Assembly (NCBI GenBank): GCA_029962745.1
Contig: CM057161.1
Location: 10,165,407-10,229,406, forward strand
DNA from: Echinometra lucunter
Taxonomy: Eukaryota; Echinodermata; Echinoidea; Camarodonta; Echinometridae
Direction of reading: 5' to 3'
DNA: 64,000 nucleotides
The notes beneath the pieces are model-generated. The model saw nothing but the letters and a program-made list of their open reading frames with translations, was not told the origin of the DNA and made no database searches. The position numbers were made by a program, and so were the translations under genes. Positions within the stretch are counted from its first letter, which is position 1. The number at the start of each line of letters is the position of its first letter. Below are positions 12,007-24,047 of the stretch, piece by piece.

Positions 12007-12250
12007 GTGACTCGGGAACATCTCCAGGTGTTTGATACAATTCCATGGAACAAGAAGATGAGCCTGCTGAGAAAACAATGAATGATGACATTCCTAAGCC
12101 ATTGCAACTGAAGGGACATTGCGCAAGATCTTGTTGTTTCATCCATCTCAATAAGAAAGAAGAATCAAAACATGAAACTCGTTTTTCTTTCCATCCTGTG
12201 ACAAGCTGTCATCATACTATCGTAACAACAGCGTTCGAAAACTACAAATG
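12007..12250 (+). CDS. Candidate alternative or 5'-UTR exon of M6 gene 1
   Basis: The interval is bounded by a strong acceptor (a T-rich tract then TTCTTTCAG) and a strong donor (AAATG followed by GTAGGT). From ATG 12045 it is open for 68 codons plus two bases, ending TG, which is exactly the phase needed to join exon 3 at 14221 and form a Trp codon, just as exon 2 does. The predicted 69 residues are acidic, then Cys/His-rich (KGHCARSCCFIHL), with no membrane segment. It could be an alternative N-terminus replacing TM1, or an untranslated 5' exon spliced to a site near 12532 (CATACAG). Neither is proven. Confidence 0.35.
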
Positions 12251-12572
12251 GTAGGTGTAATCTGGGACCACATGCAAGAAGCTGAAAATGTTACGAACTC
12301 AAAATAGACATAAACACGTTTGAAGAACTTGTCTGTGTGCTGGGCCTAAACGTACAAAAAGTTAGGGTAAACAAACAATAATCATATTTTTTTAATTCCG
12401 TGCCAAGCGACTGACCTAGATCTCTGATAAACCAGTTGTGGTCAATTTATCACCGAGCTTGGCATCGTGGTATACGGAGTAGGGGATCCGGTTACTAAGG
12501 CAGCCATCAGCAGGTCAGAGGTCACATACAGATAACCACGGAAGTTCAAAGGTTAGCTCGACGAACTTCATC

Positions 12573-13548
12573 ATGGATGGGGATCCCGTGAGGCACCCCG
12601 GAGAAGAAGAGAAGGAGAAAAGTAAGAAGAGCATTTATCTAATTTTGTCACTTGTTTTAACTTTATTTTCAAGTGTTTGTTACTCTCATTGATATTCCTT
12701 TAAGTTAAATTAAGAAATATCAACATGATCAAGTTCGAGTTTGTCACTTTCACACCTTATATATAGGCGCATTTTAAAAACTTAATTCCATGCATGAATA
12801 AATTAACATGATGCAGAATTGATATGATGCAAACATTTCGCAATAATGACGCGATAAAGGCCTGCATGTAGAAAGGATTGAGAGTATTTGATAAGTTTAT
12901 CAATTATTACCGGCCTCCTGCCTGAATTTGAAATTCTAGCTCCTATAACTCTGTCAACTTTGATGAAGAATAACAAACACAATCACAATATAATTTTCTA
13001 GTGGCCGACATGTTGAGAAGATATACATGTACGTGCCCTCCAACAAAACTGAATGCCACGTTTACAATTCTTTCAATGATCAGCTATGGTATACATGAAA
13101 ATTATGAAATGATTGCATGGTTTTTTTTAAATCAAATTATCATGAATTCAACATGGATATAACGGAGGCAACTCATGTCTCAGTTTTTCCACTAATAATT
13201 GAAGATTATCAGAAATGCTAGGAAGAATATAATCCTTCTAGGGCCAACAGTGCTAGTATTATTATCTTTTTTTCCAATATGAATGTCAACGAAACTCTAC
13301 CCCCCCCCAATACAACTTTATGTAATATTTACCCTTCCCCCTCACTATAGCTTCATGCAAGGACTGCTGTGAGCGAGTAGCGTGGTCGTCTATCGTAGCC
13401 GCCATCGTTACGGTGATCGGCGTTGTGTTGGTAGTTATGTGCGTAGCCCTTAGCAGTCGTATAGCTGGACCCCTGTTCAGCAATACTTACATCGAAAACG
13501 CGGTATACGTTTGGTAAGAAATCTAGTCAAACTGCATTGTTATTATTG

Positions 13549-13600
<52 letters not shown>

Positions 13601-13601
13601 C

Positions 13602-13642
<41 letters not shown>

Positions 13643-16600
13643 CATCATCATCATTATCATTATTATTATTGTTATTATTATCATTGCCATCATTTTCATC
13701 ATCGTTATCATTACTATTATTTTATTTATTGATTTACGTATTCATTCACTTTATTCATTTTATGCATTATATTATTGGGCTTGGGATATTTCAAGGTACG
13801 AGTATACATGTACTTAAATATTCTAAAGTCTTTTCCAGGGGGTTTATGATATTGAACATCATTGTATCTTTACATACAATGGGTAAAATATTGAAATGTT
13901 TTAAACGAAATGATGTTTTAAAATGTATACAGCAAATCCTGATTACTACTTTCATCTGAGATTTTTTCGAACGTTTGTGAGAAGGATTCGAAAATACAAA
14001 TTAGGCATCCAATTTGAATAATAATGATAATAAAAAAAAAGTTTGAAAGTTGAGTAATGTTTATGAATGACTTTCATTCGTCGGTCGGGTTGTTTCCCTG
14101 AGTATGCAGTCCTCTCTATACCCTTTTTTTTAGGGGGCGGTGTCGACATTTCAACTTTGGCCTATAATGTCATATATGTACCAAATTTACTCGAATGTCA
14201 TGTCTTTCGTTTCTTGCTAGGTTCTCGTGGATAGAGATCGGTGCTTACATCGGCATGGTGCTAATGGTTGCCGTGGTTCTTCTTCTCTTTTCTACTGGTT
14301 GCATGGCAACGGGATATCAGAATGCATCGACGTGGTGCGCCTTTAACAAGGCTCAAACGGGCAGACGACAGCTTACCGCGGTAAGACTTTACAAAGTACA
14401 TCTTCATTTAAAACAAACAAAAAAATCAATTATTATGTCATTAACGGCGCAATCGGTCTGTATCAGGGCCATTGGCGTAAATCCGGGGGGGGGGGGGGAA
14501 TGGGGGATATATCCCCCCCCACACTTTTTTGAGGGGGGGGGGTGGCGTGTACAAATATCCCCCACTTTTTAAGGAAGAAATGATATTTGAATTAATCAGT
14601 TAATAAAATTTTAACAAACTGTCATTAACAACCATCATGTTTTAGAATTTCTATTTGAAAATGTGATTTAAAAACAGAGAAGCGCTTATTTTTGGCTCAC
14701 TCGCTTCGCTCGCTCATCATATTCTGGAACGTTTGTTTGAAAATGTGATTGAAAACCAGAAAAGTGGTTATTTTTGGCTCGCTCATCATATTATAGAATT
14801 TCTATTTGAAAATGCGATTGAAAACCAGAAAAATTGTAATTTTTGGCTCGCTCGCTTCGCTCGCTCGCAAGATAAAAATTAAAATGTGTGTAAGAGGGTC
14901 TGTGTAGGTGGAAGAGGACGTGTGTTTATACTTAAGTGTGAGTTTGACAGAAAAAAAAATCGGCAAAAATGTCGATCATCCCCACCACTCATCAAAGTGG
15001 ATTTACGTCGGTGATCAGGGCCTTCATTGAAAGCAGTTATTTTAACCGAAAAGACTACCCTGCATAGATAAAACTGTAAATAGAATAAATAAAACAAATG
15101 TCTTTTCTAAGACCCTTCTGGCACATTTGAAGTAGAAACGTAAAAAAGTACTCCCATTCAAATTTTCTAATCAGTAGACACCTTATACATGTGGTTATGT
15201 TTTTTTAATTCAGTTAGTCATATGTAATTTCTTAGTACACTGGCACAAAAAGCCATAATTTTAATTAACTCCTGCTTATTTTACTTGTAAGATAATTTTT
15301 TTTTTAATTATGCCCCAATCCCTTTTACAAAATCCTTGATCTGTCTCTGCTTCAAGTAACAATTCCATATTACAATGGTCAAAGTGGTGGAACTCTTACA
15401 AGAATATCAAGAACAACGATGGGCGTGGGAAGGGAGTTAGTTGACTTGTATGGCTTCTTTCTTCTGAATATCTGAAAAAACAACTTTTCAGTTCTTTTGT
15501 TTTAAAATTTGTCATACAGTTTATGATCCTGACATACATAATCAACCTAGGATGGTATGTGTTCTTATTTGGGGCGGCCATGCCTACAGTATTCTTTATG
15601 ATGCTGCACAATGGAGTATGTTCTAATGGAGCATTCACGGCTTCTACCTGTCTCGACCTAAGGCAGTTTGGTGGGTAAATTCTTTGGAGGGAAAACAGAT
15701 TATACAGAATTTATTGTAGCTTATTTTTATAAGTGTATTTAAGTCGAAAATCATTGTGAAAAAGGGCTATGATTAATAATAATAATAATACTCAGTTTTT
15801 ATATAGCGCAAATTACAATTAAGTCTCTAAGCGCTATGGAAAAGAAGAAAAGCAAGAAGTGAGCATAGAAGAAATGAAATAGTATGTGGTACAGAACATA
15901 ACAGCATGCAAAATAACAGGAAAATTACAAATTACAGATTACAGTCCAGTTTCTTTTTTTAGATCAGTATAATTGTCCTAACTCCCCCTGCTTTTCTCCT
16001 CCTCCACCATCTTCACTTCCACTGTAACCGATGACCACTACCACCACCATCATCATCACCGTCACCACCATCACGACAACCTCAACCACCATTATCATCA
16101 CCACCACTACCACCACTACTACACCACTACCACCACCACCATCGCCACCACCACCACCACAACCACCACCACTGCCATCACCACCACCACCACCTTCATC
16201 ATCACCATCACCACATACCACAACCACCACAACTACCTCCATCATCATCACCACCACCACCATCACCACCATCATCATCACCACCATCACCTCTATCACC
16301 ACCACCACCACCATCACCACCACCATCACCACCATCACCACCACCATCACCACCACCACCACCACCTCTCCTCTCCTCCTTTTTATTTCTTATTTCTCAC
16401 AAGCTCTCGTCCTTCCTCTTCATCCTTTCTCCTTACTTTATCTTCTCCTCCCCATCGCCCCCCCCCTTTCCTTGTTCTTCTTTCTCCTTTTTCATGTTCC
16501 TTCCAATAATTTTTCCCCATTTCACTTTACAAGTATCATCTTCTCTACGTCCTCCTACCAGGTCTAGCACCTCAGAGTCTTCCTCCGACAGTTAACAGCA

Positions 16601-18650
16601 CTTTGATTTGTGAAGATAACCTACAAGCCATCTGCGAAAGTGTAAGTTAGTGCAACTCAGTCAACAAATCTTTTGAACCATATCTCTGGAATGTAATTCA
16701 GTTAGATTCGATAGGAAAGAATTCATCGATTATACTGTAGTTGGAAATATTTTAGCACCAAGAGCGTCACTTTGCGGGGGGGGGGGAGGGGGGAGCCCTA
16801 TCAGTTAAGGGGACAATAGTATAATTGTTAATGTGCTGTCGAGAAAAAAAAAATCACCATCCACAGCCATAACATATACGATGAACCATCATAACATTAA
16901 CATGAAATCGCCAATCAGTTAAGAGGACAATACTATAATGGTTAATGTGCTGTGTACCTTCAAGTGCCCTGTTATAGATTTAGAAGAAAAATCGCGGGTC
17001 CTAGAATCTGCAAATCTAATCGTCAACAATATTGTCAATACATTTTCTACCTACGTGTAGTAATTTATTTTAATGACATGGATATCTTTTCTATATATCT
17101 CAGAGCCTCCGAATAAACTTCCTCATAGGACTCATTGGATGTGTGCTCGTGCTGATCGGCTTGGTAAGTAGCAGTCACTTCGAAGGACAGCTGTCCCCGG
17201 ACCATACCAAGCTACTAACCCCGTAATATACCCCTGGGCAGTAGCTCCTGCAGACAACGAAGTCCCAAGAATATTTCTCTTTTTTCCCGAGAAACTGCTA
17301 CTTTTCAAACGACCACTATCCTTATATCAGTAATCATGACATATCAATTAATGAAGCCCAGAAACTATGATTATATATATTCAAAGGGATATGATTGTTC
17401 GGGTGTAAATCATTGTTCTCCAGGCTTAACATTGTGTTGTCGATCGAGGCATTGTATTGAATTCACGATAATTCTCAAATCTGCGAGAAATTTGCATTAT
17501 TTATATGTGTATATATTTGTAGAATAAGGTGTAATCGATTAGTATTGCTAATTTATGTGTATGGATATTATGGCATATTCTTTCCATGAATTGCAAGCAA
17601 ATAAATCACTCTTCTTGGATCGAAAGTATACGTGGATTTCTAGTTGATTACGACTTTTGTTTTGTTCCACGCACTTCCATCCTCATTCCATTATATTATT
17701 AGATCACCTCTTCTTTTTAACAGAATGTCTGTTCTGTTTCTTTCCTTTCTTGTTTTTTTTTTTTAATTTTTATTGAGCAGAATCACTTCATGATGAGCAT
17801 AGCAGGTAACTACAATTGGTTAAGGTTACGGAAACGACGACAAAAGCTTATGGCGGGTAAGATGAATCGGCGCTCAGGGACTTACGATCTTGCTACGGTC
17901 CCGTACACGGAAAGACAAGAATCGCAAGATTCGAACGCCCATCTTCGACGAGTCAATCTTCATCACGGGTCTTCATCAAATATCTTAACGTCATCGAACA
18001 CTTCCATACCCACTGTGGCCGCGCACGTGCCTCCAGCAGCGATCACGGCGCCGTCGGCGTTTTCGATGCCAGTTGCGTCGTCATCCTCGAAGACCGATGT
18101 AGCTTCGAACTCGTCTTCCATGCAGTCTTCGAAGATATTCAATCAGACATACGGGTTCGATGACGGCGGTGGCTTTGGACAGCATAGCGTTGCGAATACG
18201 CGCGTCACATTCGCCGACTCGAAACCGACTTCAGCCGCACCTCCGAGATCAACGACTTCGAATGCTTCCTCCAAACGGTCAACGGCAGACGATCACAACG
18301 ACCTCGGTAAATATACGGACAGGAGTTACGAGACCGCTAGTCGATACGATCATTTCAATCCTGCTTTCGACGAAAATTATTGGGACCATCAGCAATATAC
18401 TCGCCCTGAGCAAAATACGAGCGATAACTATTATAGTAGAAGCTATAATAATGCGCTCAAATCAAATGGTACAGCAACGAGTTACGATCAGGGAAATTTC
18501 AATCAAGGGTATTATAATTACGATTACGACGCGACGGATTCTGGAGGATATCAAATGAACGCGATGTCGTCATACGGGCAGGACAACTCACAATCGCTAG
18601 CTCAGGATCGGAAAGCGATGGGAAATAACTTTTACGAATACCAACTCTAG
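12573..18650 (+). CDS. M6/proteolipid (PLP/GPM6) family four-pass membrane protein, gene 1
   Basis: Coding exons are 12573-12621, 13351-13513, 14221-14380, 15520-15670, 16562-16641, 17104-17163 and 17781-18650. They join in frame to 510 codons plus TAG. Residues 1-27 are acidic and carry the Cys cluster (SCKDCCERV) typical of palmitoylated M6/PLP N-termini. TM1 is about 28-50, TM2 77-98, TM3 126-152 and TM4 205-225. The second outer loop holds CLDLRQFG and ICEDNLQAICES, matching the PLP loop with conserved cysteines and the DxRxYG motif. After TM4 comes NYNWLRLRKRRQKLM. M6/PLP proteins act at the plasma membrane in neural and epithelial cells; Drosophila M6 sits at tricellular junctions. The roughly 285-residue tail far exceeds vertebrate members. 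The start ATG 12573 is the only one giving the conserved N-terminus. The family call is strong; the role in this animal is inferred. Confidence 0.88.
13314..13350 (+). promoter_or_regulatory. Splice acceptor of M6 gene 1 exon 2
   Basis: Pyrimidine-rich TTACCCTTCCCCCTCACTATAG precedes CTTCATGC. Phase 1 entry completes a Thr codon with the final A of exon 1, and the matching donor of exon 1 is AAAA followed by GTAAGA at 12622. Confidence 0.8.
13545..13725. repeat. (ATT)n microsatellite with CAT interruptions, in M6 gene 1 intron 2
   Basis: Long TTA/ATT trinucleotide array starting 31 bp after the exon 2 donor. Frames through it code for poly-Leu or poly-Tyr and are artefacts. Confidence 0.95.
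14462..15021. mobile_element. hAT-type MITE with 8-bp target duplication, in M6 gene 1 intron 3
   Basis: The octamer ATCAGGGC occurs at 14462-14469 and again at 15014-15021, directly flanking a 544-bp unit (14470-15013). The unit starts CATTGGCGTAAATCC and ends GGATTTACGTCGGTG, terminal inverted repeats agreeing at 12 of 15 positions, with all three differences being transitions. An 8-bp duplication with CA-starting inverted ends defines the hAT superfamily. Inside are a poly-G/poly-C block, three tandem units of about 80 bp containing TTTGAAAATG (at 14654, 14736 and 14815), and GCTCGCTTCGCTCGCTC motifs. There is no transposase. Confidence 0.8.
15777..15870 (-). mobile_element. L2/CR1-like LINE 3' end with (ATT)n tail
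   Basis: On the minus strand, a CATAGCGCTTAGAGAC block is followed by TTTGCGCTATATAAA and a run of ATT units. The TTATATAGCGC/AAGCGCT pairing followed by a trinucleotide tail is characteristic of L2-type LINE 3' ends in fish and invertebrates. It lies in intron 4 of M6 gene 1. Confidence 0.5.
16031..16371. repeat. (CAC/CAT)n trinucleotide minisatellite in M6 gene 1 intron 4
   Basis: About 340 bp of CCA/CAT/ACC triplets. It is followed by about 190 bp of nearly pure pyrimidine up to the exon 5 acceptor at 16561. The 178-codon and 133-codon frames through it are repeat translations (poly-Thr, poly-Val) and not genes. Confidence 0.95.
17781..18650 (+). CDS. M6 gene 1 last exon: end of TM4 plus cytoplasmic tail
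   Basis: The exon follows a TTTTATTGAGCAG acceptor in phase 0 and encodes 289 residues. It starts NHFMMSIAGNYNWLRLRK, which ends TM4 and gives a basic juxtamembrane stop (RKRRQK). It then runs through a Ser/Ala/Thr-rich middle and a Tyr/Asn-rich end (repeated NY, YNYDYDAT) before TAG. The tail is predicted to be disordered and rich in phosphorylatable residues. This composition is shared in outline, not in sequence, with the tail of M6 gene 2. Confidence 0.85.
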   Translation, partial: NHFMMSIAGNYNWLRLRKRRQKLMAGKMNRRSGTYDLATVPYTERQESQDSNAHLRRVNLHHGSSSNILTSSNTSIPTVAAHVPPAAITAPSAFSMPVASSSSKTDVASNSSSMQSSKIFNQTYGFDDGGGFGQHSVANTRVTFADSKPTSAAPPRSTTSNASSKRSTADDHNDLGKYTDRSYETASRYDHFNPAFDENYWDHQQYTRPEQNTSDNYYSRSYNNALKSNGTATSYDQGNFNQGYYNYDYDATDSGGYQMNAMSSYGQDNSQSLAQDRKAMGNNFYEYQL

Positions 18651-18849
18651 TCGTAGCTTATGTATTTCTTTCCACGAAAAATGTATCCAAACCTTCCTGA
18701 GATTGTCAAAGTATAAGCATGATGAGAAAATCTTCATCACTTGTGATTAGTCCTTAGGTTTGCTGACTGAAAACCAAATTGCCAAAAAGCACAAAAAAAG
18801 TGAGTAGGGCAGGGTGGGGATGTAGTTCTCATATTCATCACTCATTATT

Positions 18850-18866
18850 ATCATAAATTATTATTA

Positions 18867-18950
<84 letters not shown>

Positions 18951-18955
18951 CGATG
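18850..18955. repeat. (ATT)n-(ATG)n compound microsatellite
   Basis: About 18 ATT units pass directly into about 10 GAT units in the presumed 3' UTR of M6 gene 1. Confidence 0.95.
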
Positions 18956-19079
18956 ATGAAAATAATAGGCTTCAAAATAATTACCAATAGGAAAAGGCAA
19001 AACTAAAAGTAAGGTCTTTCGGTATTGAATTTGTCGATAAAGGTTTGATGCATTTAGACGTAGAAGTTTTAAACTGAAA

Positions 19080-19226
19080 AGTTTGTCCTTAGGGACAAAC
19101 GATTTTAAGACCTCTCCGAGGGACTTGGTAATGCCTTTCCAAAGAGCATTTTTTTCAGCGCATCGACTTCGAAGGCACTACCTTTAGGTTACGAGACCAT
19201 TGTTCTACCACTGAGCCATCAGGATC
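19080..19226 (-). repeat. Degenerate tRNA-derived SINE
   Basis: On the minus strand from 19226 the sequence reads GATCCTGATGGCTCAGTGGT, a good A box. An anticodon-like TCTCGTAACC and a weakened B box (CTTCGAAGTC) follow, then a non-tRNA body with GAGGTCTTAAAATCG. The cloverleaf cannot pair properly, so it is a SINE relic or tRNA pseudogene, of a different family from 4391 and 32690. Confidence 0.45.
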
Positions 19227-20153
19227 AACTTTCCATACATTTCAAATTGCTGCAATTTTAGGCCAAAGCATCTTGCTTTTCACGATGTCCTGTACTCCAT
19301 TTTTTACTTCTCTGCATTTTTACATTTGAATTTTCGTGTTTCATGTTTGTATATTTCGGTGCATTATGTATAGTTATGGAACCAGTGGAATGTGTAGTTT
19401 TTAAATTGAGTTAATATTGACAGTAAAGTGTATGAAAATAGTCTTCTTTACTCGGGAGAATGTTTGCTCCCGTCGTATTTTTCATGCTTCCGTTCTAATG
19501 TTTGAATATTTTTGAAATGTTCCTTCGATCATAATGACTTGTATTTTGAAATTAGGATTCATATGAAAGAAATATCGTTTGAAGTCATTCCGCCATACAC
19601 AGAACTAATATATCTCTTTATTTTTTGCAATCGCCCTTCTAACTTCATATTTATTCATCATTTTTTCAGAACTTTTTGATTGCATATTCAAGCAAAATGT
19701 GCAAAGCAGATGACGCTTTGACATCTGCCCCGAGCTTTACTTCTACAGAGATGTAGGGCTAAGATAACGGTTGCACTTGGGTTTTAGTTTGGGTTTAAGG
19801 TTAGGATTAGGCAAAGTTTTATCAAGACATGTCAGAGTAGAAGTTGGAATTTGGTCAGTGTAAGATATTAACTGAGAAGCAATTGTTGCCATACATGCTG
19901 TACAAACCAAAATGTACACTTTCGTCGACAGAATGTCATGTGCCGACAAAACCTATACTCGTTATTAAAGAAATTATCGCACTGGCTATGCGTATGCTTC
20001 TCCACATGATGAAATCATTATGAAGCTCCACATGATGCAATGAAGCTATATAAAACCTAAAAAATTGTTTTGTTTTAAAGCAAGACAATGTTTCATGCAT
20101 CTACATGCAGTTGGTAGGGTGCATGCTATTTTTTTGTACGAGACCTCTTTTCA

Positions 20154-20159
20154 AATAAA
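20154..20159 (+). terminator. Candidate poly(A) signal of M6 gene 1
   Basis: This AATAAA lies about 1.5 kb after the stop codon and was the first canonical hexamer I found on this strand. It implies a long 3' UTR that includes a SINE and a microsatellite. A cleavage site was not identified. Confidence 0.2.
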
Positions 20160-22223
20160 CAATTTGAGAAGATATGTGCGTTGGCCTATTTTGTAATCAT
20201 CCTTTTTTCTATATATGAGGAATACAGTGATATTTGGAAAAAAAAAACTGAAAGTAAGTTAATTAAAAGAAAGTTTTGGAAGATTCTTCTAAATAGAATT
20301 ATGTTTACAACAGTAACGGGTTTCAACAATATTAGTTTACAACATCATTCTGTTTTTATATGATCGATATTATTACTGAGGTTATGATCATTCTTTCTAT
20401 CTCTCTTTCTCCCTCTCTCTCTTTCTCTTTTAACGCCTCATTCATCTCCCGTCACCCCCCCCCCGTTATCACTCCCCTATATTTCCCCCCATTTCTTTTA
20501 CTTTCTCCCATGCACCCTCTTTCACGCTCCCTCTCCTCCTCCTCCTCTCTCTTTCTCCTACTTTCGTTTGCATAATACAAACTTTGACGATTGTAGTTGG
20601 TGATAAAACAGATCAATGTAAATAAAACTTACAACGACAAAAATGAAAAAGCTTGAACTCTCATGCAAACAGTTAATTTATCTGTAATTTTTCTGTATTC
20701 ATTTTTCATTAGAAAATGTCTGAAATATACAATGTTCCAATCACCGCTGAAGATTTTTTTTTTTCATATCAAAATCAAATTTTCGCAGACGAAAATTGAC
20801 GTTAAGACACTCTACCGTATACTAGAATATATACATCCTTTTGGGGAATATATACAAGCAAATAAGAATGATAAAACATTGATACTTTGCACATCACTAC
20901 ATTTCGGCTGGTTTCACACAAACATTTTTTTTTGTTCAAATATAAATACAGCAGCGATTTGAAACAAAAACATCTGCTATGGGCATTTAAAAAGGAGCTC
21001 TATATACTAGCTAGAGAAAACAATCTTATAGAAAAAGTTCAAATGCAAACGAGGAGATTTTGAGAGGAAATGCATTTGTTGTCAGAGAATGCAGTAGAGG
21101 AATTAAAAGAAGACAAGAAATAAAAACAAATAGCAAAAATTTCAAAGAAAAAACACAAACGTAGGTCATGGAATAAAACGACAGAAACGGGTGTATTAAG
21201 AAATTACCATTTTAGATGAACCTGATTTACAGCAACTTTAAAACGAAATAAAAAAAAAAGACTTAGGCAGCTATTCTACTTAATAACTTTGTTATCAATT
21301 CGCAGTTAACTATCCTTATCTTAATTCTACATGTAACTAACGGGCAAAAGGCAAGATGAATTGCTTTCTCATAAAATCGGTATTCATTATCAGTAGTGCC
21401 TAAAATTTAATTTGCAAATTTAGGGAAAGACGTGGAAAAGAATGTAAAAAGATGTTTTTGTCCATTTTATCATTTCACAATGGAAGCAATGGTAATCATG
21501 TGGATATCTATTTAATCTCATAGCAACCCGCATGGCTTACATAGTTCTGAATTAAAAAATGACAATACATTTTTAAACATTTTAAGTATTTAACACATAC
21601 GTTATCATTTTTCGGCATAATTTACTAAGCGTATTGAATTTCAAGCCTGTGCAGAAGTATAGTATTAGAAACAATACATAAACATTTCACAATTACACGT
21701 TCGAATTTTCTGTGGGTGAACGTCTTTTGGAAGAAAAAATACTACGAAAGCATAAAAATTCAATTAAGAATGCAAGGATGATGTCTGACATGTCTAACAT
21801 TGTGAAAAACAAAAACTTTTCACAAGTTTACATAATCCATTTACTGATTTTCGGTGCAAAGGAAATTCCAACAATAAGCTTCGAAGTGAAAAGATATTTG
21901 TAAAAAATTATCAGCAATACCTTTGACTGGGTATTTAAGGCTGAAACACTTCTAATGACTACACGACGTGCTTTGAAATTGAAGACACCATACCAACATT
22001 TATAGTCAATCCTTAAAAGAAATGGATGCTCACAACATTCATAAATTTTCCTTCAAAATACAAACTTCCTAATGTCAAAAAGTAAAATTTTCGAGGGAAT
22101 GTTATACCTTGAAACATAGATTCAAACTATGTCAAATGGACATGACGGGAAATGAAGGGGAAATCACCCCTGCCTCAAAATAACGAAATAACTAAATAAA
22201 TAATAAAAAATTTACCTATGGGT

Positions 22224-22270
22224 CATCTTGCCCCCCCCCCCACCCCCGTCAAAAATACCCTGGCGCCGCC
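22224..22270 (-). repeat. Poly-C fragment with hAT-like head motif
   Basis: On the minus strand GGGGCGGCGCCAGGGTATTT is followed by GACGGGGGTGGGGGG. The layout matches the head (GGCG..CCAGG..TTTT plus G run) of the dispersed hAT-like family. The opposite end was not found. Confidence 0.45.
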
Positions 22271-23044
22271 CCGAATACAATTGTTACCTTACAAACTCAT
22301 AAAATGTTGGCCCAATGCATAGGCTTTCTTGCACTGCATAATCAAGCACATTTCATTTTTTTACATCTTCTACAACATAAAGATTCTTCTGATGAATACA
22401 TAGCGACAATCAATAAATTAGATGAATACCCGAATACATGTAATACGCTAAGAGAATGAGAGAAAAGAATACAGATACATTATATTTTCAAAAGATTTTT
22501 CTTTCATTCTGCGTATTTGTTGGTGCACAAAGTTTGGCAATTCTACTGTCTCAATCAAGTAGGCACTTCAGAATTTATAAATTGACATCTTCAAGGGTAC
22601 ATCAGAGTATGCTTTTTCACCATGCAGTTCTCATTAACCGTGCACGATTTCTGTTTGTTTTTTTAATTCAGAGGAAAGACAAATGCATTTTATCTAGTGC
22701 AGAACAATAAATGAATCCTGGTTTCAATACGAATAAACATTGTAATGTATAAAACGACAAAACCTAATCCACTGTCCAACATTAATGAATGACATCTCGT
22801 AAATACTACATCTGTATGCAAGTCTAGAAATTCCTTTATATTGGTAAATTCGTATCTTGGAATACGGCATCTCTGTATAGATGTGTAGAAGAATCTTTGG
22901 TCATCTTTGGTCACCAAAGCAAAATACAAGCTCTCATATTTATTATCTTCTCTACAAATTTTGATAGGCCTCAGAGTAAAAACATTTGGAAAAGTCAAGG
23001 TAATTTGTATGAAAATTAACCAAACAATATTTGAAACGAATACA

Positions 23045-23050
23045 TTTATT
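23045..23050 (-). terminator. Candidate poly(A) signal of M6 gene 2
   Basis: TTTATT on the plus strand is AATAAA on the minus strand, about 1 kb after the stop codon. It is only a candidate. Confidence 0.2.
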
Positions 23051-23444
23051 TCTTTTAATTCATAAGCGGCAATGCAAAGGTAGAGACAAACACTTGCACT
23101 TTATCAATATTTGCGAACAAACCAAAGCAAACAAACAAAACATGACAGTCTTTTTTTTTTTTAACTCATAAAACGGTTGTACACGAGGAGTCGTAGTCTG
23201 ATGCAGGACTGTACCAGTGCAGTCTTTCACGCACCTTGCGAGATTGAAGCTAAGAATGATGTCATCTCTGCAAACATTTCTCTTTCCAGTCGCGACATCG
23301 TTGCATGTAAGCATTGCCAGTAATGAAAACAATGAAAATATTTCGTGACACGGTGACTAAAATGTTGAATTATGGGAGTGATTCTAGAGCAATGGAGCAC
23401 CATGAGGGAGCGTCCACCAGAGACGGACACCGATGCTATACAAG

Positions 23445-23700
23445 AAGCCATCATCATCATCATTATCACCATCAACATTTTCATCATCATCATCATCTTC
23501 ATCATCATCAGCAGCAGCAGCAGCATCATCATCACCTCACCATCAATATCACCATCACCATCATCATCATCATCAAAATCATCATCATCATCATCACCAT
23601 CATATTCATCATCATCATCACCACCACAGTCATCATTATCATCATCATCACCACCATCATTATCATCATCATCACCACCATCACATCATCATCAAAGAGG
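23445..23700. repeat. (CAT)n microsatellite downstream of M6 gene 2
   Basis: About 250 bp of CAT/CAC/CAA triplets with a short CAG run (23509-23525). The His-, Ser- and Ile-rich frames through it are artefacts. Confidence 0.95.
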
Positions 23701-24047
23701 GATTGCAAAATGAAGAGTGTAATTGTTTCATTAAACTACCAGCGTGAGGGTATGAACTGCCCTCACAGGCTTGAATGGCAGAATTATTTATGCGGACTAA
23801 ATGACACCTCATGTGCAGTTATAACTGTGACAAAAATCCATACGTCATCTATTTTGCTTGAAATACAAGATGGCCGACAGTAATATCAGCTCAGAGGTGC
23901 AGAAGATTATCCTTGACTTGAACTAGGTCAGTCTATGGAAGAAAGCCAAATGATCTGATTAGTCTTTCTTAAAAAACAACAATGTTCACAATCCAATCAT
24001 GCACCTGCAGCTTTGGATGTAACAAGGTTCTTGGTTCAAAGCCCAGA

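Larger units (their letters stand above)
18651..24047. other. Space between the two convergent M6 genes (both 3' UTRs)
   Basis: No coding exon is supported. It holds an ATT/GAT microsatellite (18850-18955), a degenerate tRNA-SINE (19080-19226), CT-rich and poly-C tracts (20400-20560), a poly-C hAT-like fragment (22228-22268) and a CAT microsatellite (23445-23700). The 3' UTRs of both genes must end here. AATAAA occurs at 20154-20159 on the plus strand and at 23045-23050 on the minus strand. Confidence 0.55.

Noticed and set aside
13511..13959. Leu-, Tyr- and Ile-rich open frames
   Set aside because: They are translations of the ATT microsatellite in an M6 intron.
16031..16567. 178-codon Thr/Pro-rich frame and its Val/Gly-rich mirror
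   Set aside because: They are translations of the CAC/CAT minisatellite and adjoining pyrimidine tract.
23314..23883. 189-codon His/Ile-rich frame
   Set aside because: Most of it is a CAT microsatellite; the flanks show no homology or splice logic.
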